Positions 63,701-64,000 of a stretch of DNA of 64,000 bases are shown piece after piece (the stretch's first letter is position 1; every line of letters starts with the position of its first letter). The stretch lies in contig OZ038423.1 in assembly GCA_964036155.1 (NCBI GenBank), positions 69,207,249 through 69,271,248 of the forward strand. The letters are read 5' to 3'. Below the pieces are notes generated by a model. That model was not told the origin of the DNA, ran no database searches, and saw nothing but the letters and a program-made list of their open reading frames with translations. The translations under genes and the position numbers were made by a program. This DNA comes from Diploscapter coronatus. Lineage: Eukaryota > Nematoda > Chromadorea > Rhabditida > Rhabditidae.

Positions 63701-64000
63701 CTTCAGCCTTGGTCTTCTCGGCTTCAGCCTTAGCCTTGGCTTCTTCCTGAAAGACACTCGGTAATTTCAAGAATCGATTTAGAAATCTCACCTCCTTCTT
63801 CAGTTTGTCGGCCTCTGCCTTGGATTTGGCGTCCTGCTAAATCAACTCGGTTGTATTTTTCAAATGCAATTCTAAATCACTCACGTCTTTCTTCGCCTTC
63901 TCGGCCTTCTCGGCTTCGGCCTTGGTCTTGGCTTCTTCAGCCTTGGTCTTCTCGGCTTCAGCCTTAGCCTTGGCTTCTTCCTGAAAGACACTCGGTAATT
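1..64000 (-). CDS. ttn-1: Titin-like giant muscle protein, internal part
   Basis: All supportable coding sequence lies on the minus strand and joins in one frame through about 237 exons; the window begins and ends inside the gene. Visible are seven Ig folds, two FnIII domains, PEVK-like K/P/E/V/A arrays, 79-residue charged helical repeats and an A/K/E-rich helical array. This mixture is known from nematode titin, a sarcomeric spring and scaffold with Ig, FnIII, short tandem repeats and a C-terminal kinase. The kinase and both termini are outside the window. Exons were placed by acceptor AG, donor GT (or GC) and phase continuity, with no transcript data. Alternatives are other giant Ig/FnIII proteins (twitchin, UNC-89), which fit less well because they lack such long PEVK-like arrays. 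The orthology call is inference; the single-gene reading is strongly supported by phase. Confidence 0.82.
1032..1190 (-). CDS. Exon: serine/threonine linker
   Basis: A 159-nt, phase 0-0 exon with acceptor TTTCAG and donor GTACGA. It encodes VGSIQRSAEQTPTAESAEF..., then SVPAESVSAAAKLKKKTTKS, ending GEKE. The SVPAESVS stretch resembles the P-x-E-x-S motif of the elastic modules further upstream in the protein. No folded domain is visible. Confidence 0.72.
1539..1703 (-). CDS. Exon: linker
   Basis: A 165-nt, phase 0-0 exon beginning VPKPLFIPDEISSRFGDPST, followed by MHSETMITTKITAREGSAEI and ending ASIAMK. Splice sites are CTAAAT on the plus strand at the acceptor side and GTACGG as donor. It is less repetitive than its neighbours and lacks the KKK core. 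No known domain is recognised. Confidence 0.7.
1870..2007 (-). CDS. Exon: K/P/S-rich linker
   Basis: A 138-nt, phase 0-0 exon: KPQEAPSAPETPKEVKAPVK... ending GSAEDKKKKS. Composition is PEVK-like. The flanking introns have good TTTTAG acceptor and GTATTT donor sequences. Confidence 0.72.
2208..2485 (-). CDS. Exon: K-rich PEVK-like linker
   Basis: A 278-nt exon starting in phase 1 (two leading bases completing a Glu codon). It encodes PEPSVPGKDEQPSTIS..., then KKPKKVTERKGSKSAAEVS and ends VGEKKKVVKKPKAPEQ. Only this frame is open and it joins both neighbours. No folded domain. Confidence 0.75.
2577..2866 (-). CDS. Two exons: repeated E-P-S-V-P linker
   Basis: Exons 2577-2633 (57 nt) and 2684-2866 (183 nt), both split inside a codon (1 base before, 2 after the junction, giving Glu). 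The short one reads SEPSVPGKAEEPSVQEKK and echoes the start of the next exon downstream. The longer reads SLLKDKQAREEAELSQVGQE..., KKKKIVKKTKRAPSDAVPSE, PPSQEQK. They connect the last Ig domain of the window to the K-rich tail. Confidence 0.72.
2867..3169 (-). other. Intron, nothing recognised
   Basis: A 303-base AT-rich intron between the Ig-ending exon and the K-rich linker. I see no open frame that fits the flanking phases and no clear repeat. Confidence 0.6.
3170..3834 (-). CDS. ttn-1: Three exons: basic linker and Ig domain
   Basis: Exons 3614-3834, 3378-3470 and 3170-3326 join in frame. The first is a very basic, charged linker (GELRDKIRRRKQLQRERDGA..., DKRKRRRRIKRVVERINPNA) that ends with the start of an Ig fold (LTQLIPPRFDKILSDHDAV). 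The second gives VALMVETTGEPAPEVRFFRN, the B and C strands with a Phe in place of the usual Trp-containing motif. The third carries DLTREEEAEYACQAVNVAGE, the classic Ig D-x-Y-x-C F-strand signature. The first Ig Cys is replaced by a Val/Leu stretch, as is common in intracellular muscle Ig domains. This is the most C-terminal Ig seen here. Confidence 0.88.
3970..4510 (-). CDS. ttn-1: Three exons: Ig domain
   Basis: Exons 4393-4510, 4237-4349 and 3970-4092. They read GSFVQDAEATITRDFSAPFA..., KIEDIIVSKGQTAK | LTGKVSGFPTPALVLLKNGK | ...GEFTAKIGNCESEDDDEYSL and LAENIAGVDSCNFELFVQLP. G-x-P-x-P-x-x-x-L-L-K-N-G and E-Y-x-L-x-A-x-N-x-x-G are I-set Ig hallmarks. Donor and acceptor phases (2/1) close perfectly with both neighbouring exons. 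Role: structural or protein-binding module in the sarcomere, by family. Confidence 0.88.
4759..5245 (-). CDS. ttn-1: Two exons: Ig domain
   Basis: Exons 5139-5245 and 4759-4942. The first reads ALLKPKFLKKLVYHGCIVSD... to PFTGAPNPN, the A-C strand half of an Ig. The second gives AVILNIPKVQGEHSGRITLI then ASNEYGADEAAVLLDARG, the E-G strand half with a Ser-Gly-Arg variant of the D-x-G-x-Y motif. The acceptor of the second exon is set at GTTTTAAG before LCVLHSGSEMADA because the nearer CACAG would break phase; this choice adds six residues. Confidence 0.83.
5291..7874 (-). CDS. Exon: 861-codon serine-rich exon with YSE repeats
   Basis: A single 2584-nt open exon between acceptor GTTCAG and donor GTTGTT. 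It is highly charged and Ser-rich with about 16 loose repeats spaced roughly 30-35 residues, each centred on D/E-E/Q-Y/F-S-E-x followed by K-x-x-L/F (for example DEYSERGLKKQLTR, DQYSERSMKKKLGR, DEFSESNIRGQF). The C-terminal third turns acidic (EEIEEEEESEVDPRTGRPRK) and ends in a charged helix (LKEKRRQEKAKARAELEALK) leading straight into an Ig domain. No known domain is recognised; it looks intrinsically disordered with many possible phosphorylation sites. Codon use is GC-richer than in the surrounding introns, as expected for coding DNA. Confidence 0.9.
7875..8131 (-). other. Intron, nothing recognised
   Basis: A 257-base AT-rich intron between the serine-rich exon and the next linker exon. 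No repeat or extra exon is apparent. Confidence 0.6.
8132..8701 (-). CDS. Two exons: charged linker
   Basis: Exons 8478-8701 (224 nt) and 8132-8328 (197 nt). The first reads TSETIDLESSFENILEKGKA..., CQLHHEEEASECKLDMSEGG; the second SMRESTERSSKLDSDLKRKS... to NAFDLIHDDESAITQ, joining KQLGIEPDMESSKYSE of the serine-rich exon. Phases 2 then 1 close exactly. The Cys and His content is unusual for this otherwise Cys-poor protein, but no metal-site spacing is convincing. Confidence 0.8.
8873..9386 (-). CDS. Three exons: acidic linker after FnIII
   Basis: Exons 9285-9386, 8968-9024 and 8873-8933. They encode EDYAKKSRRESEDISLGEDD..., DGKKKKDSEKKRKDDQSE and APSQEQESEQVPKEESTVAG. The donor of the first exon is uncertain: ATTC|GTATAT at 9285 and GATG|GTTTGT at 9324 are both in the right phase, differing by 13 codons. 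The first exon follows the FnIII across a 1.6-kb intron. Confidence 0.68.
9387..11011 (-). other. 1.6-kb intron with (CA)12 next to donor
   Basis: One of the longest introns in the window. I see no open segment with splice sites in matching phase and no transposon-like ends. The only notable element is a CA repeat at about 10985-11008, which in the transcript is a (UG)n tract starting four bases after the 5' splice site. Several short plus-strand open frames here are not supported by composition. Confidence 0.65.
10985..11008 (-). repeat. (TG)12 microsatellite at 5' splice site
   Basis: On the minus strand the donor GTAT is followed at once by about twelve TG dinucleotides. UG/GUGUG tracts are known binding sites of muscle and neuronal splicing regulators such as SUP-12 and CELF-type proteins, so this may regulate use of the preceding FnIII exon. 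The regulatory reading is inference. Confidence 0.7.
11012..12445 (-). CDS. ttn-1: Two exons: Ig-Ig-FnIII cassette
   Basis: Exon 11545-12445 (901 nt) begins ESMDSKDSGQSDKKRKMKKK, then an S/T/D-rich stretch, Ig at residues ~80-168 (HPTDVLITEMGKKAVFTCK to DVADYTCCFDEH, both Ig cysteines present), a second Ig at ~170-258 (FKINVIGFPLPQLTMTHNDE, LKFFAENEHSKNELEVDMEV) and the start of FnIII (SEPLHVDSDDVTPMSVVISW, GSPITGYVVERKS). After an intron of 356 bases, exon 11012-11188 completes the FnIII with LEFHRWRQVTTVG, LCEDLMPNEIYVFRVCAVNA and GNGQPSRAIDVETPDGELT. The W, Y and L-x-P-x-x-x-Y-x-F-R-V-x-A-x-N positions are typical. The same architecture recurs at 27123-29414. Confidence 0.93.
12717..13017 (-). 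CDS. Two exons: short linkers
   Basis: Exons 12957-13017 (EDLESEFTMMQKKKSVDEPS) and 12717-12817 (DVSVDSKLKRPPSGESSQDK, then GAKPSALQGQ). They join in phase 1 and lead into the Ig-Ig-FnIII exon. Confidence 0.75.
13152..13941 (-). CDS. Two exons: elastic modules
   Basis: Exon 13485-13941 (EESKKASELEKKKVTKRKPS...) holds three copies of the elastic module, e.g. SVPSEASSVVQTSQEQPELT + AKIPLKK, and TVISKSGDEGEFTVKIPLKD; a fourth copy spans into 13152-13249 (PGEASGVVQTSQEQPEMTAK + IPKKK). Consensus is P-x-E-x-S-x-V-V-x-x-S-x-E/D-E-x-E-L/F-T-A/V-K-I-P, separated by KKKVTKRKPSSDK. Such P/E/V/K-rich modules are spring-like in titins by family. Confidence 0.82.
13942..14261 (-). other. Intron, nothing recognised
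   Basis: A 320-base AT-rich intron with a short TA-rich stretch near 14106-14118. No exon or repeat with support. Confidence 0.55.
14262..15338 (-). CDS. Exon: elastic modules plus charged helical repeats
   Basis: A 1077-nt, phase 0-0 exon. N-terminal part: SGDEGEFTVKIPLSKKQEDD, KKKKITKRTGSKDRMKREDS, TPSEASGVVPVSQEQTELTA, SIPGETSSLVQSSLEQPEMT. C-terminal part: about two 79-residue charged repeats starting SGLSELEERKRKMDEKRAQE and ending LKKE before the donor. The first half is almost identical to that of exon 16611-17924, so this is one member of a tandem exon-cassette duplication. Confidence 0.88.
15613..15831. mobile_element. MITE-like inverted-repeat element, family A copy 1
   Basis: Lies in the 552-base intron 15339-15890. 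The left end (from 15621) begins CAATGACCGATCATTTGAGA and the right end, read in reverse complement from about 15826, begins CAATAACCGATTACTTGAAA; 25 of 29 terminal bases match. About 75 bases of the left half also match the element at 30545-30730. No transposase. Boundaries are approximate and no target duplication was identified. Confidence 0.62.
15891..16238 (-). CDS. Two exons: AEQKK linker and elastic modules
   Basis: Exons 16185-16238 (AEQKKLAEESSKSAAKPE) and 15891-16136 (EPKAPADDSKKKVTKRKPSS..., VPAEASGLVPQSGDQGEFTV, then IPAESSGVVAQ). The last module is completed by SGDEGEFTVKIP of the next exon, so the module straddles a phase-0 intron. The pair recurs at 20741-21070 and 18863-19089. 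Confidence 0.82.
16239..16610 (-). other. Intron, nothing recognised
   Basis: A 372-base intron. It contains no convincing exon, inverted repeat or low-complexity tract. Confidence 0.55.
16611..17924 (-). CDS. Exon: elastic modules plus three charged helical repeats
   Basis: A 1314-nt, phase 0-0 exon, nearly identical over its first half to exon 14262-15338 and extended by an extra 79-residue repeat. Three repeats start SGLSELEERKKKMDEKRAQE. Length difference to its sister is about one repeat, which indicates unequal crossing-over. Confidence 0.88.
18223..18609 (-). CDS. Exon: elastic modules
   Basis: A 387-nt phase 0-0 exon: VTTRKPSSDKISKDGDQPPV, GGKKKVTKRKPSSDKLAKDE, then two elastic modules (IPAAVSGLVPQSGDEGEFTV and IPAESSGVVAQ). 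The last module continues in exon 16611-17924. Confidence 0.82.
18863..19089 (-). CDS. Two exons: short linkers
   Basis: Exons 19048-19089 (AEQKKLAESSAKSE, 14 codons) and 18863-18994 (EPKGAVGDSKSATQQPDSTA..., ending DDGKKKK). Both are phase 0-0 and belong to the repeated exon cassette of this region. Confidence 0.8.
19245..20666 (-). CDS. Exon: elastic modules plus charged helical repeats
   Basis: A 1422-nt phase 0-0 exon starting VTTRKPSSDKLVKEAEQPPV. It holds four elastic modules (for example TSGIVPAVGDESEYTLKISL, STTVMKSGDEGEFTAKVPLS, SEASGVVPVSQEQTELSAKI) and then about two 79-residue charged repeats ending RLKKE. It is a third-cassette version of the exons at 14262 and 16611. Confidence 0.87.
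20741..21070 (-). CDS. Two exons: AEQKK linker and KKK linker
   Basis: Exons 21029-21070 (AEQKKLAEESSKPE) and 20741-20974 (ESKAPADDSKKKKMTTRKPS, SSEKITKDEDQPQIASSDEP..., ending LAQPEDSKKKK). Phase 0-0; repeated cassette members. Confidence 0.8.
21286..21492. mobile_element. Mariner-type MITE with TA flanks
   Basis: Lies in the 521-base intron 21071-21591. The right end reads inward (reverse complement) CAGGGTGGCCATAACTATAG TCCC, and the left end CAGGATGTGTAATAATTCTA GTCCC, both directly flanked by TA. Short imperfect terminal repeats of ~25 bases, TA flanks and a GGGTGG-type end are typical of mariner-derived non-autonomous elements. No transposase. Confidence 0.62.
21592..23154 (-). CDS. 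Exon: elastic modules plus helical repeats, GC donor
   Basis: A 1563-nt phase 0-0 exon (521 codons): VTVRKPSSDKISKDESQVQP, four elastic modules (TSGTISKSGDEGDFTAKLPE, SEASGVVPVSQEQTELTAKI and others), a 79-residue type repeat, two near-identical segments with KGKKKVTTRKPSQEKLKKD, and a final charged repeat ending LRKE. The donor is GAG|GCATGC; a GT donor that keeps phase 0 is not available nearby, whereas sister exons end at the same KKE with GT. Confidence 0.85.
23319..23776 (-). CDS. Two exons: VTTRKPSS linkers
   Basis: Exons 23579-23776 (VTTRKPSSDKLTKEGEQPSV..., DSDKPGEPKKKK) and 23319-23504 (VTTRKPSSEKLVKEGGQPQT..., TQPDGGKKK). Each starts with the phospho-site-like core and ends in a lysine run, so the K-run plus core reforms across each phase-0 intron. 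Confidence 0.82.
23897..24550 (-). CDS. Two exons: elastic modules
   Basis: Exons 24287-24550 and 23897-24153, joined by a split Glu codon. They read AKIPGSEEGDSKKKKLTKSK, PGETSSVVPTSEEQQDLVAK, PGEASGVIPATSDQQG | ELTAKVPSKPKDSEDDSKKS, KKVSKRTPSQDKIPSDLKLE, ending EGKDGKKKK. Confidence 0.82.
24551..25252 (-). other. 702-base intron, nothing recognised
   Basis: AT-rich intron. I found no convincing terminal inverted repeat or extra exon in matching phase. Confidence 0.5.
25253..26046 (-). CDS. Three exons: elastic modules and K-rich linkers
   Basis: Exons 25861-26046 (VTKRKPSSDTLSKSEDQPQL..., SDSGKKKK), 25577-25741 (VTKRKPSSDKISKDEEQSAT..., VDDSKKKK) and 25253-25469 (VTKRKESSDKISKDESSVPA, PAEISSVVPQIEDIGEFTVK, PGDVSSVVQKTSDEGEFT). 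The last ends in phase 1 and completes its module with AKIP of the next exon. Confidence 0.82.
26180..26861 (-). CDS. Two exons: linker after FnIII
   Basis: Exons 26742-26861 (VKSKKSTLTEEEQREQLAAA..., LKPVTEISAQ) and 26180-26485 (EESQAIELTVEQYPESTVSL..., SGKKKKVRKSKSDLEADSSI, SLPQDGDVKKKK). They begin the long elastic region that follows the first Ig-Ig-FnIII island. Phase 0-0. Confidence 0.8.
27123..29414 (-). CDS. ttn-1: Two exons: acidic region and Ig-Ig-FnIII cassette
   Basis: Exon 27611-29414 (601 codons plus one base) starts DKPDSKKKLLRKDSKKDIST, has a basic then acidic non-repeat region (residues 1-340, with KKKLSKRLSKRREK and SDDEFETESESEGESLLSVD), an Ig at ~342-425 (HPQAVTLQSIDDSVTLICRT, AVWFRSG, FFGAYHVLIDD), a second Ig at ~430-520 (AYIAYPPPNVKLLHNDNPI, LRKEDAGTLTITLQNDHGED) and FnIII from ~521 (TDTTATIRWIPPKRIGDGEL, KNYIIERKTAESSRWRRIAE, VELVPNEIYAFRVKAVNSYG). 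Exon 27123-27271 finishes the FnIII (LPGKTIEVDTLLDEEVAEFE) and ends QPKKKRK. The folded architecture equals that at 11012-12445. Confidence 0.93.
27272..27610 (-). other. Intron within FnIII region
   Basis: A 339-base intron separating the last FnIII strand. It holds a weak 14-base inverted pair (CCGTTCACTATGAT near 27367, reverse complement near 27464); otherwise nothing is recognised. Confidence 0.5.
29555..29804 (-). CDS. Three mini-exons: K/D-rich linkers
   Basis: Exons 29754-29804 (IVTRKDEKLALGKDKDT), 29662-29709 (KPSQDKVPEQPKDKEE) and 29555-29617 (EAKKKDAKDQKSDDKDKPSD + Q). All phase 0-0 and 16-21 codons long. They lead into the acidic/Ig-Ig-FnIII exon. Confidence 0.72.
29805..30175 (-). 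other. Intron, nothing recognised
   Basis: A 371-base intron. No exon in phase or repeat with support. Confidence 0.5.
30176..30214 (-). CDS. Mini-exon: KPVEQPQPKPDDK
   Basis: A 39-nt phase 0-0 exon with donor GTATGG and acceptor CTTTAG. It has PEVK-like composition and isolated position between two longer introns, so its support is mainly splice sites and frame. Confidence 0.6.
30545..30730. mobile_element. MITE-like inverted-repeat element, family A copy 2
   Basis: Lies in the 580-base intron 30215-30794. Left end GTATTGCCAATAACCGACTA CTTGAG; right end in reverse complement GTATTGTAAATGGCCGATTG GTTGAG. The left 75 bases align with the element at 15613-15831 at roughly three quarters identity by eye, and the right ends align too. 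No coding capacity. Confidence 0.62.
30795..31199 (-). CDS. Three exons: PEVK-like linkers
   Basis: Exons 31059-31199 (KVEPKPDEQLSSTVSPPALP..., KKKVLERKPSTDKMKKVEEK), 30880-31011 (KVEEPKPGPSEVAQPSQPSS..., KKKVLERKPSSDKMKKGDDK) and 30795-30836 (KPDDSKSQPSKPDE). The first two are sister exons and relatives of the 45-codon modules that precede them. Confidence 0.8.
31243..33505 (-). CDS. Thirteen tandem 45-codon PEVK-like exons
   Basis: Twelve exons of exactly 135 nt and a first one of 111 nt (33395-33505), all phase 0-0. Starts: 33395, 33215, 33035, 32855, 32675, 32495, 32318, 32138, 31957, 31777, 31600, 31423, 31243. Each encodes K-P/T-A/P-E-A/V-K-P-V-E-T-P-A-P-T-P-V-E then QPPSGDDKGKKLTKRTPSQE + KIAKPEEK. 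Two tail types alternate (KPAEAKPVE and KTPEVKPVE). Introns are 42 or 45 nt. Donors are GT at 31243, 31600, 31777 and 32495 but GC (AAG|GCATTC) at the other nine. The core aligns with the modules of exon 36959-41608. Confidence 0.88.
31243..33505 (-). repeat. Tandem array, 177-180 bp unit (exon plus intron)
   Basis: Unit starts recur every 177 to 181 bases. Introns fall into two classes: one ending in GTATTC...TGGTCATTTAG (42 nt) and one with GCATTC...TTGCATTTAG (45 nt). Near identity of introns as well as exons shows recent amplification. Confidence 0.9.
33565..34547 (-). CDS. Ten mini-exons: charged helical linker block
   Basis: Phase 0-0 exons, in protein order: 34497-34547 AEEAAKLEKKRLEDQKK; 34404-34445 EEERLRLEEQKKKD; 34257-34292 AEEKSKLEAKKK (GC donor, AAG|GCACGT); 34161-34211 ADEQAKLEAQKLEEQKK; 34075-34110 LEAKSKLEEKKK; 33996-34028 EDQARLDAEKK; 33892-33942 ASEQAKLDAKRLEEQEK; 33787-33825 LEEKQKLDSKKKD; 33699-33737 TETKKVEEPKPVE; 33565-33609 KIDDKSKPSAQDDKK. 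The first eight form a charged helix with Leu every seven or so residues; the last two pass into PEVK-like sequence. A parallel block is at 41976-42708. Confidence 0.78.
34600..35687 (-). CDS. Duplicated block copy 1: 94-codon exon and micro-exons
   Basis: In protein order: 35646-35687 EEEKRLDDEEKKKK; 34931-35212, a 94-codon exon (DKDKKKPLSVETSMSATLKG, KLEVVLAVEIYESVKKDIKS, KKKPKRTRSSLDELVNIEL..., PEVTEMIKKKR); 34807-34830 VDFNSDLI (24 nt); 34780-34791 VELK (12 nt); 34600-34641 EQEKARLEEEKRKQ. The 94-codon exon is not repetitive and is not a domain I recognise; its two amphipathic halves could be beta-rich then helical. Copy 2 at 42758-43940 has the same exons in the same order with only a few amino-acid changes. 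Confidence 0.75.
35213..35645 (-). other. 433-base intron, duplicated with its neighbours
   Basis: The intron is nearly identical to 43371-43898 apart from two insertions there. No independent exon is visible in this copy. Confidence 0.6.
35737..36724 (-). CDS. Ten exons: KAEAEK-type helical cassettes
   Basis: Phase 0-0 exons of the same type as the large array at 52377-64000. 14-codon exons DAKSKAEADKLKKE at 35737, 35929, 36154 and 36388; K/A/E exons at 35830-35883, 36022-36108, 36247-36342 and 36481-36525; a variant PQEEAKTKAEADKLKKE at 36571-36621; and the linker SAPTQPESKNPSEPVPK at 36674-36724. Intron sequences match those of the big array, so this is a detached small cluster. Confidence 0.85.
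36959..41608 (-). CDS. ttn-1: Single 4650-nt PEVK-like exon, ~28 modules
   Basis: An uninterrupted 1550-codon exon, phase 0-0, acceptor TTTTAG before IDKGQEILSADDDKQSKKVT and donor GTGCTA after SSETIEQ. About 28 imperfect modules of usually 45 residues: KKVVEKKPSSDKLGKDQPAE, QKQPEPTPVEPAKVE, then a variable number of five-residue PAKVE/AAKVE/PAKPE steps, then DSKAG. K, P, E, V and A make up most of it and there are no aromatic residues or Cys within the modules, the hallmark of a titin PEVK spring. The number of five-residue steps differs between modules (one to eight). Ends are more diverged (SSDKLEKDQ at the start, KLSKDLKDSKKLEQQPSNE at the end). Confidence 0.92.
36959..41608 (-). repeat. 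Nested minisatellite inside coding exon
   Basis: Two periods are visible: a module of about 135 bp and, inside it, a 15-bp step with two spelling variants on the plus strand (TTCAACCTTGGCTGG and TTCAACTTTAGCTGC). Blocks of several modules are repeated exactly, for example around 37530-37745 and 37755-37970. Confidence 0.9.
41609..41975 (-). other. Intron with weak inverted repeat
   Basis: A 367-base intron. ATATTTCACCTCGAAA near 41690 and TTTGAGGTCGAAATAT near 41791 form a weak inverted pair, possibly an old MITE. No exon seen. Confidence 0.45.
41976..42708 (-). CDS. Eight mini-exons: charged helical linker block
   Basis: In protein order: 42658-42708 AEERARLEKQKLEEQRK; 42555-42605 LEEAQKLEAKKIEEQKK; 42471-42506 LDEKKKLEDQKK; 42368-42424 LEEAQKLEAKKIEEQKKLE; 42255-42311 AEQKSKLEAQKLEEQKKLE; 42172-42207 AEQKSKLDAQKK; 42068-42109 KPEDKIQQPRAEEK; 41976-42020 EPEEVKVEPPKVDEK. 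All phase 0-0. The Leu spacing and E/K alternation suggest helix or weak coiled coil. The block parallels 33565-34547 and, like it, is followed by the PEVK-like module array. Confidence 0.8.
42758..43940 (-). CDS. Duplicated block copy 2: 94-codon exon and micro-exons
   Basis: Exons 43899-43940, 43089-43370 (94 codons), 42965-42988 (IDFNSDLI), 42938-42949 (AELK) and 42758-42799 match copy 1 at a constant shift of 8158 bases up to the 94-codon exon. Few residues differ (for example T/A, V/A, V/M, S/L in the long exon; V/I and V/A in the micro-exons). The upstream intron carries two insertions relative to copy 1, one of which (43828-43878) is itself an open 17-codon segment ANIQASWCEGGEIVKLY between usable splice sites. 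Confidence 0.77.
43371..43898 (-). other. 528-base intron with possible extra exon
   Basis: Duplicate of 35213-35645 with an insertion of about 26 bases near 43452 and one of about 70 bases near 43819-43885. The second could encode a 51-nt phase-0 exon at 43828-43878 (acceptor CACAG, weak donor GTTAAC); left out of the main model. Confidence 0.4.
43990..44355 (-). CDS. Four exons: KAEAEK-type cassettes with a hybrid exon
   Basis: 43990-44031 DIKSKAEADKLKKE, 44083-44169 EEAKTKAEAEKTKVEEAKTK..., 44215-44256 DVKSKAEADKLKKE and 44308-44355 DVKSKAEAEAEKAKKD. The last starts like the 14-codon exon and ends like the K/A/E exon, so it is a fusion of the two exon types without the intron between. Phase 0-0. 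Confidence 0.83.
44407..50805 (-). CDS. 27 mini-exons of the K-D-T-x-P-T-Q family
   Basis: Exon starts-ends: 50746-50805, 50651-50704, 50393-50452, 50189-50233, 49601-49648, 49494-49556, 49411-49452, 48994-49050, 48712-48759, 48622-48669, 48523-48579, 48254-48352, 48152-48199 (GC donor), 48048-48104, 47790-47861, 47567-47620, 47478-47522, 46868-46963, 45952-45993, 45854-45904, 45576-45668, 45220-45318, 45129-45176, 44895-44951, 44600-44644, 44499-44552, 44407-44451. All are phase 0-0, 14-33 codons, about 529 residues in total. Typical members: KSQTSSPPTKDTPTTQ, TDQATTTKDTPTTK, KDQTSASPSKDTKDTPPSK, KGQVSGPEAKEIPPSQ. Most start K-D/G/S-Q and end P-x-Q. Low-complexity P/T/S/K/D sequence is probably disordered and elastic. 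Each exon rests on splice sites and frame; individual ones may be wrong. Confidence 0.74.
45994..46867 (-). other. 874-base intron with hairpins
   Basis: Contains a 10-base hairpin CCATTACTCA/TGAGTAATGG around 46319-46346 and a 20-base palindrome TGGTATTTCTAGAAATACCA at 46725-46744. A 124-codon plus-strand open frame (46075-46449) has no recognisable similarity or suitable composition and is not called a gene. Confidence 0.5.
47142..47432. mobile_element. Inverted-repeat element in intron
   Basis: In the 514-base intron 46964-47477. Arms 47142-47208 and 47371-47432 are imperfect reverse complements; shared runs include CGAACGC, TTCCGTAAAAA, GCATTG and CGATTGAACT. About 160 bases lie between the arms. 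No open frame. Probably a non-autonomous DNA transposon. Confidence 0.55.
48958..48985. repeat. (TA)n microsatellite
   Basis: About 13 TA units a few bases beyond the donor of exon 48994-49050. No other role seen. Confidence 0.85.
49790..50160. mobile_element. Long inverted-repeat (MITE-like) element
   Basis: In the 540-base intron 49649-50188. The segment GGACTTTCTTTTCCAAATGC (49849) reappears inverted as GCATTTGGAAAAGTCC (50042-50057), followed by matching TAGTTTTTCACGT / ACGTGAAAAACT near the middle. Outer parts (ATATCCGGC, CTATATGA) also match. The far right carries a second copy of the outer end, so the exact limit is unclear. Confidence 0.6.
50891..51683. mobile_element. Possible transposon remnant with 16-base terminal repeats
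   Basis: GTTAGGGAGCGCAAAC at 50891-50906 is repeated as its exact reverse complement at 51668-51683. About 790 bases lie between, without a recognisable transposase. Terminal pair only, so the call is tentative. Confidence 0.4.
51774..51815. repeat. Perfect 18-base inverted repeat (hairpin)
   Basis: CGTTCATACTTAGTTGCA, six-base spacer, then its exact reverse complement ending at 51815. Partial complementarity extends about 10 bases further on each side. Function unknown; may be the tips of a palindromic MITE. Confidence 0.8.
51874..52080. mobile_element. Foldback (MITE-like) element
   Basis: Arms of roughly 80 bases: the left arm has TTATCGC, TTTATCGGATGGCGAATCTG and CTCCAAGGCTAAAAT; the right arm read in reverse has TTATCGC, TTTATCGGGTGACGAATCTG and CCCCAAAGCTAGAAT. 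The loop is about 40 bases. No coding capacity. Confidence 0.62.
52123..52332 (-). CDS. Exon: K-rich core-motif linker
   Basis: A 210-nt phase 0-0 exon: SDKKVTDRKPSSDQMKKEEV, then QPKDETSKKKVTKRKPSEDK and SEPSESFETEK. It carries two copies of the basic R-K-P-S core that recurs through the protein. Donor GTATTG, acceptor TCTTAG. Confidence 0.82.
52377..64000 (-). CDS. ttn-1: ~97 exons: A/K/E-rich helical array
   Basis: Alternating phase 0-0 exons: 48 copies of a 14-codon exon DAKSKAEADKLKKE (first at 52476-52517, last at 63792-63833) and 49 copies of an EEAKAKAEAEKTKAEAEKTK... to ...KAEKAKKD exon of 18, 25, 29, 32 or 39 codons (first 52377-52430, last 63885-63980). About 2330 residues in the window. 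Introns are invariably 51 nt (GTGAGTGATTTAGAATTGCA... to TTTAGCAG) and 45 nt (GTGAGATTT... to GTGTCTTTCAG). No proline, glycine or aromatic residues occur in the coding part, so a very long straight helix is expected; heptad hydrophobics are nearly absent, which argues for a stable single alpha-helix more than a dimeric coiled coil. Continues beyond the window edge. Confidence 0.9.
52377..64000 (-). repeat. Tandem array of 48 two-exon units (213/225/234/255 bp)
   Basis: Distances between successive 14-codon exons are 255 bp (21 times), 234 bp (15), 225 bp (9) and 213 bp (2), all multiples of three. Differences come only from K/A/E exon length; introns keep their length. The 45-nt intron has two versions (28 and 20 copies). 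Identity between units is extremely high, so assembly collapse or expansion is possible. Confidence 0.93.

Noticed and set aside
52377..64000. CRISPR-like regular repeats with variable spacers
   Set aside because: The conserved stretches are introns and exon ends, the variable stretches are open in frame and encode KAEAEK repeats, and splice signals are at every boundary. This is a eukaryotic coding array.
52377..64000. Bacterial TolA-like or LEA-like gene contamination
   Set aside because: Spliced structure, nematode-type introns and continuity with Ig/FnIII exons exclude a bacterial origin.
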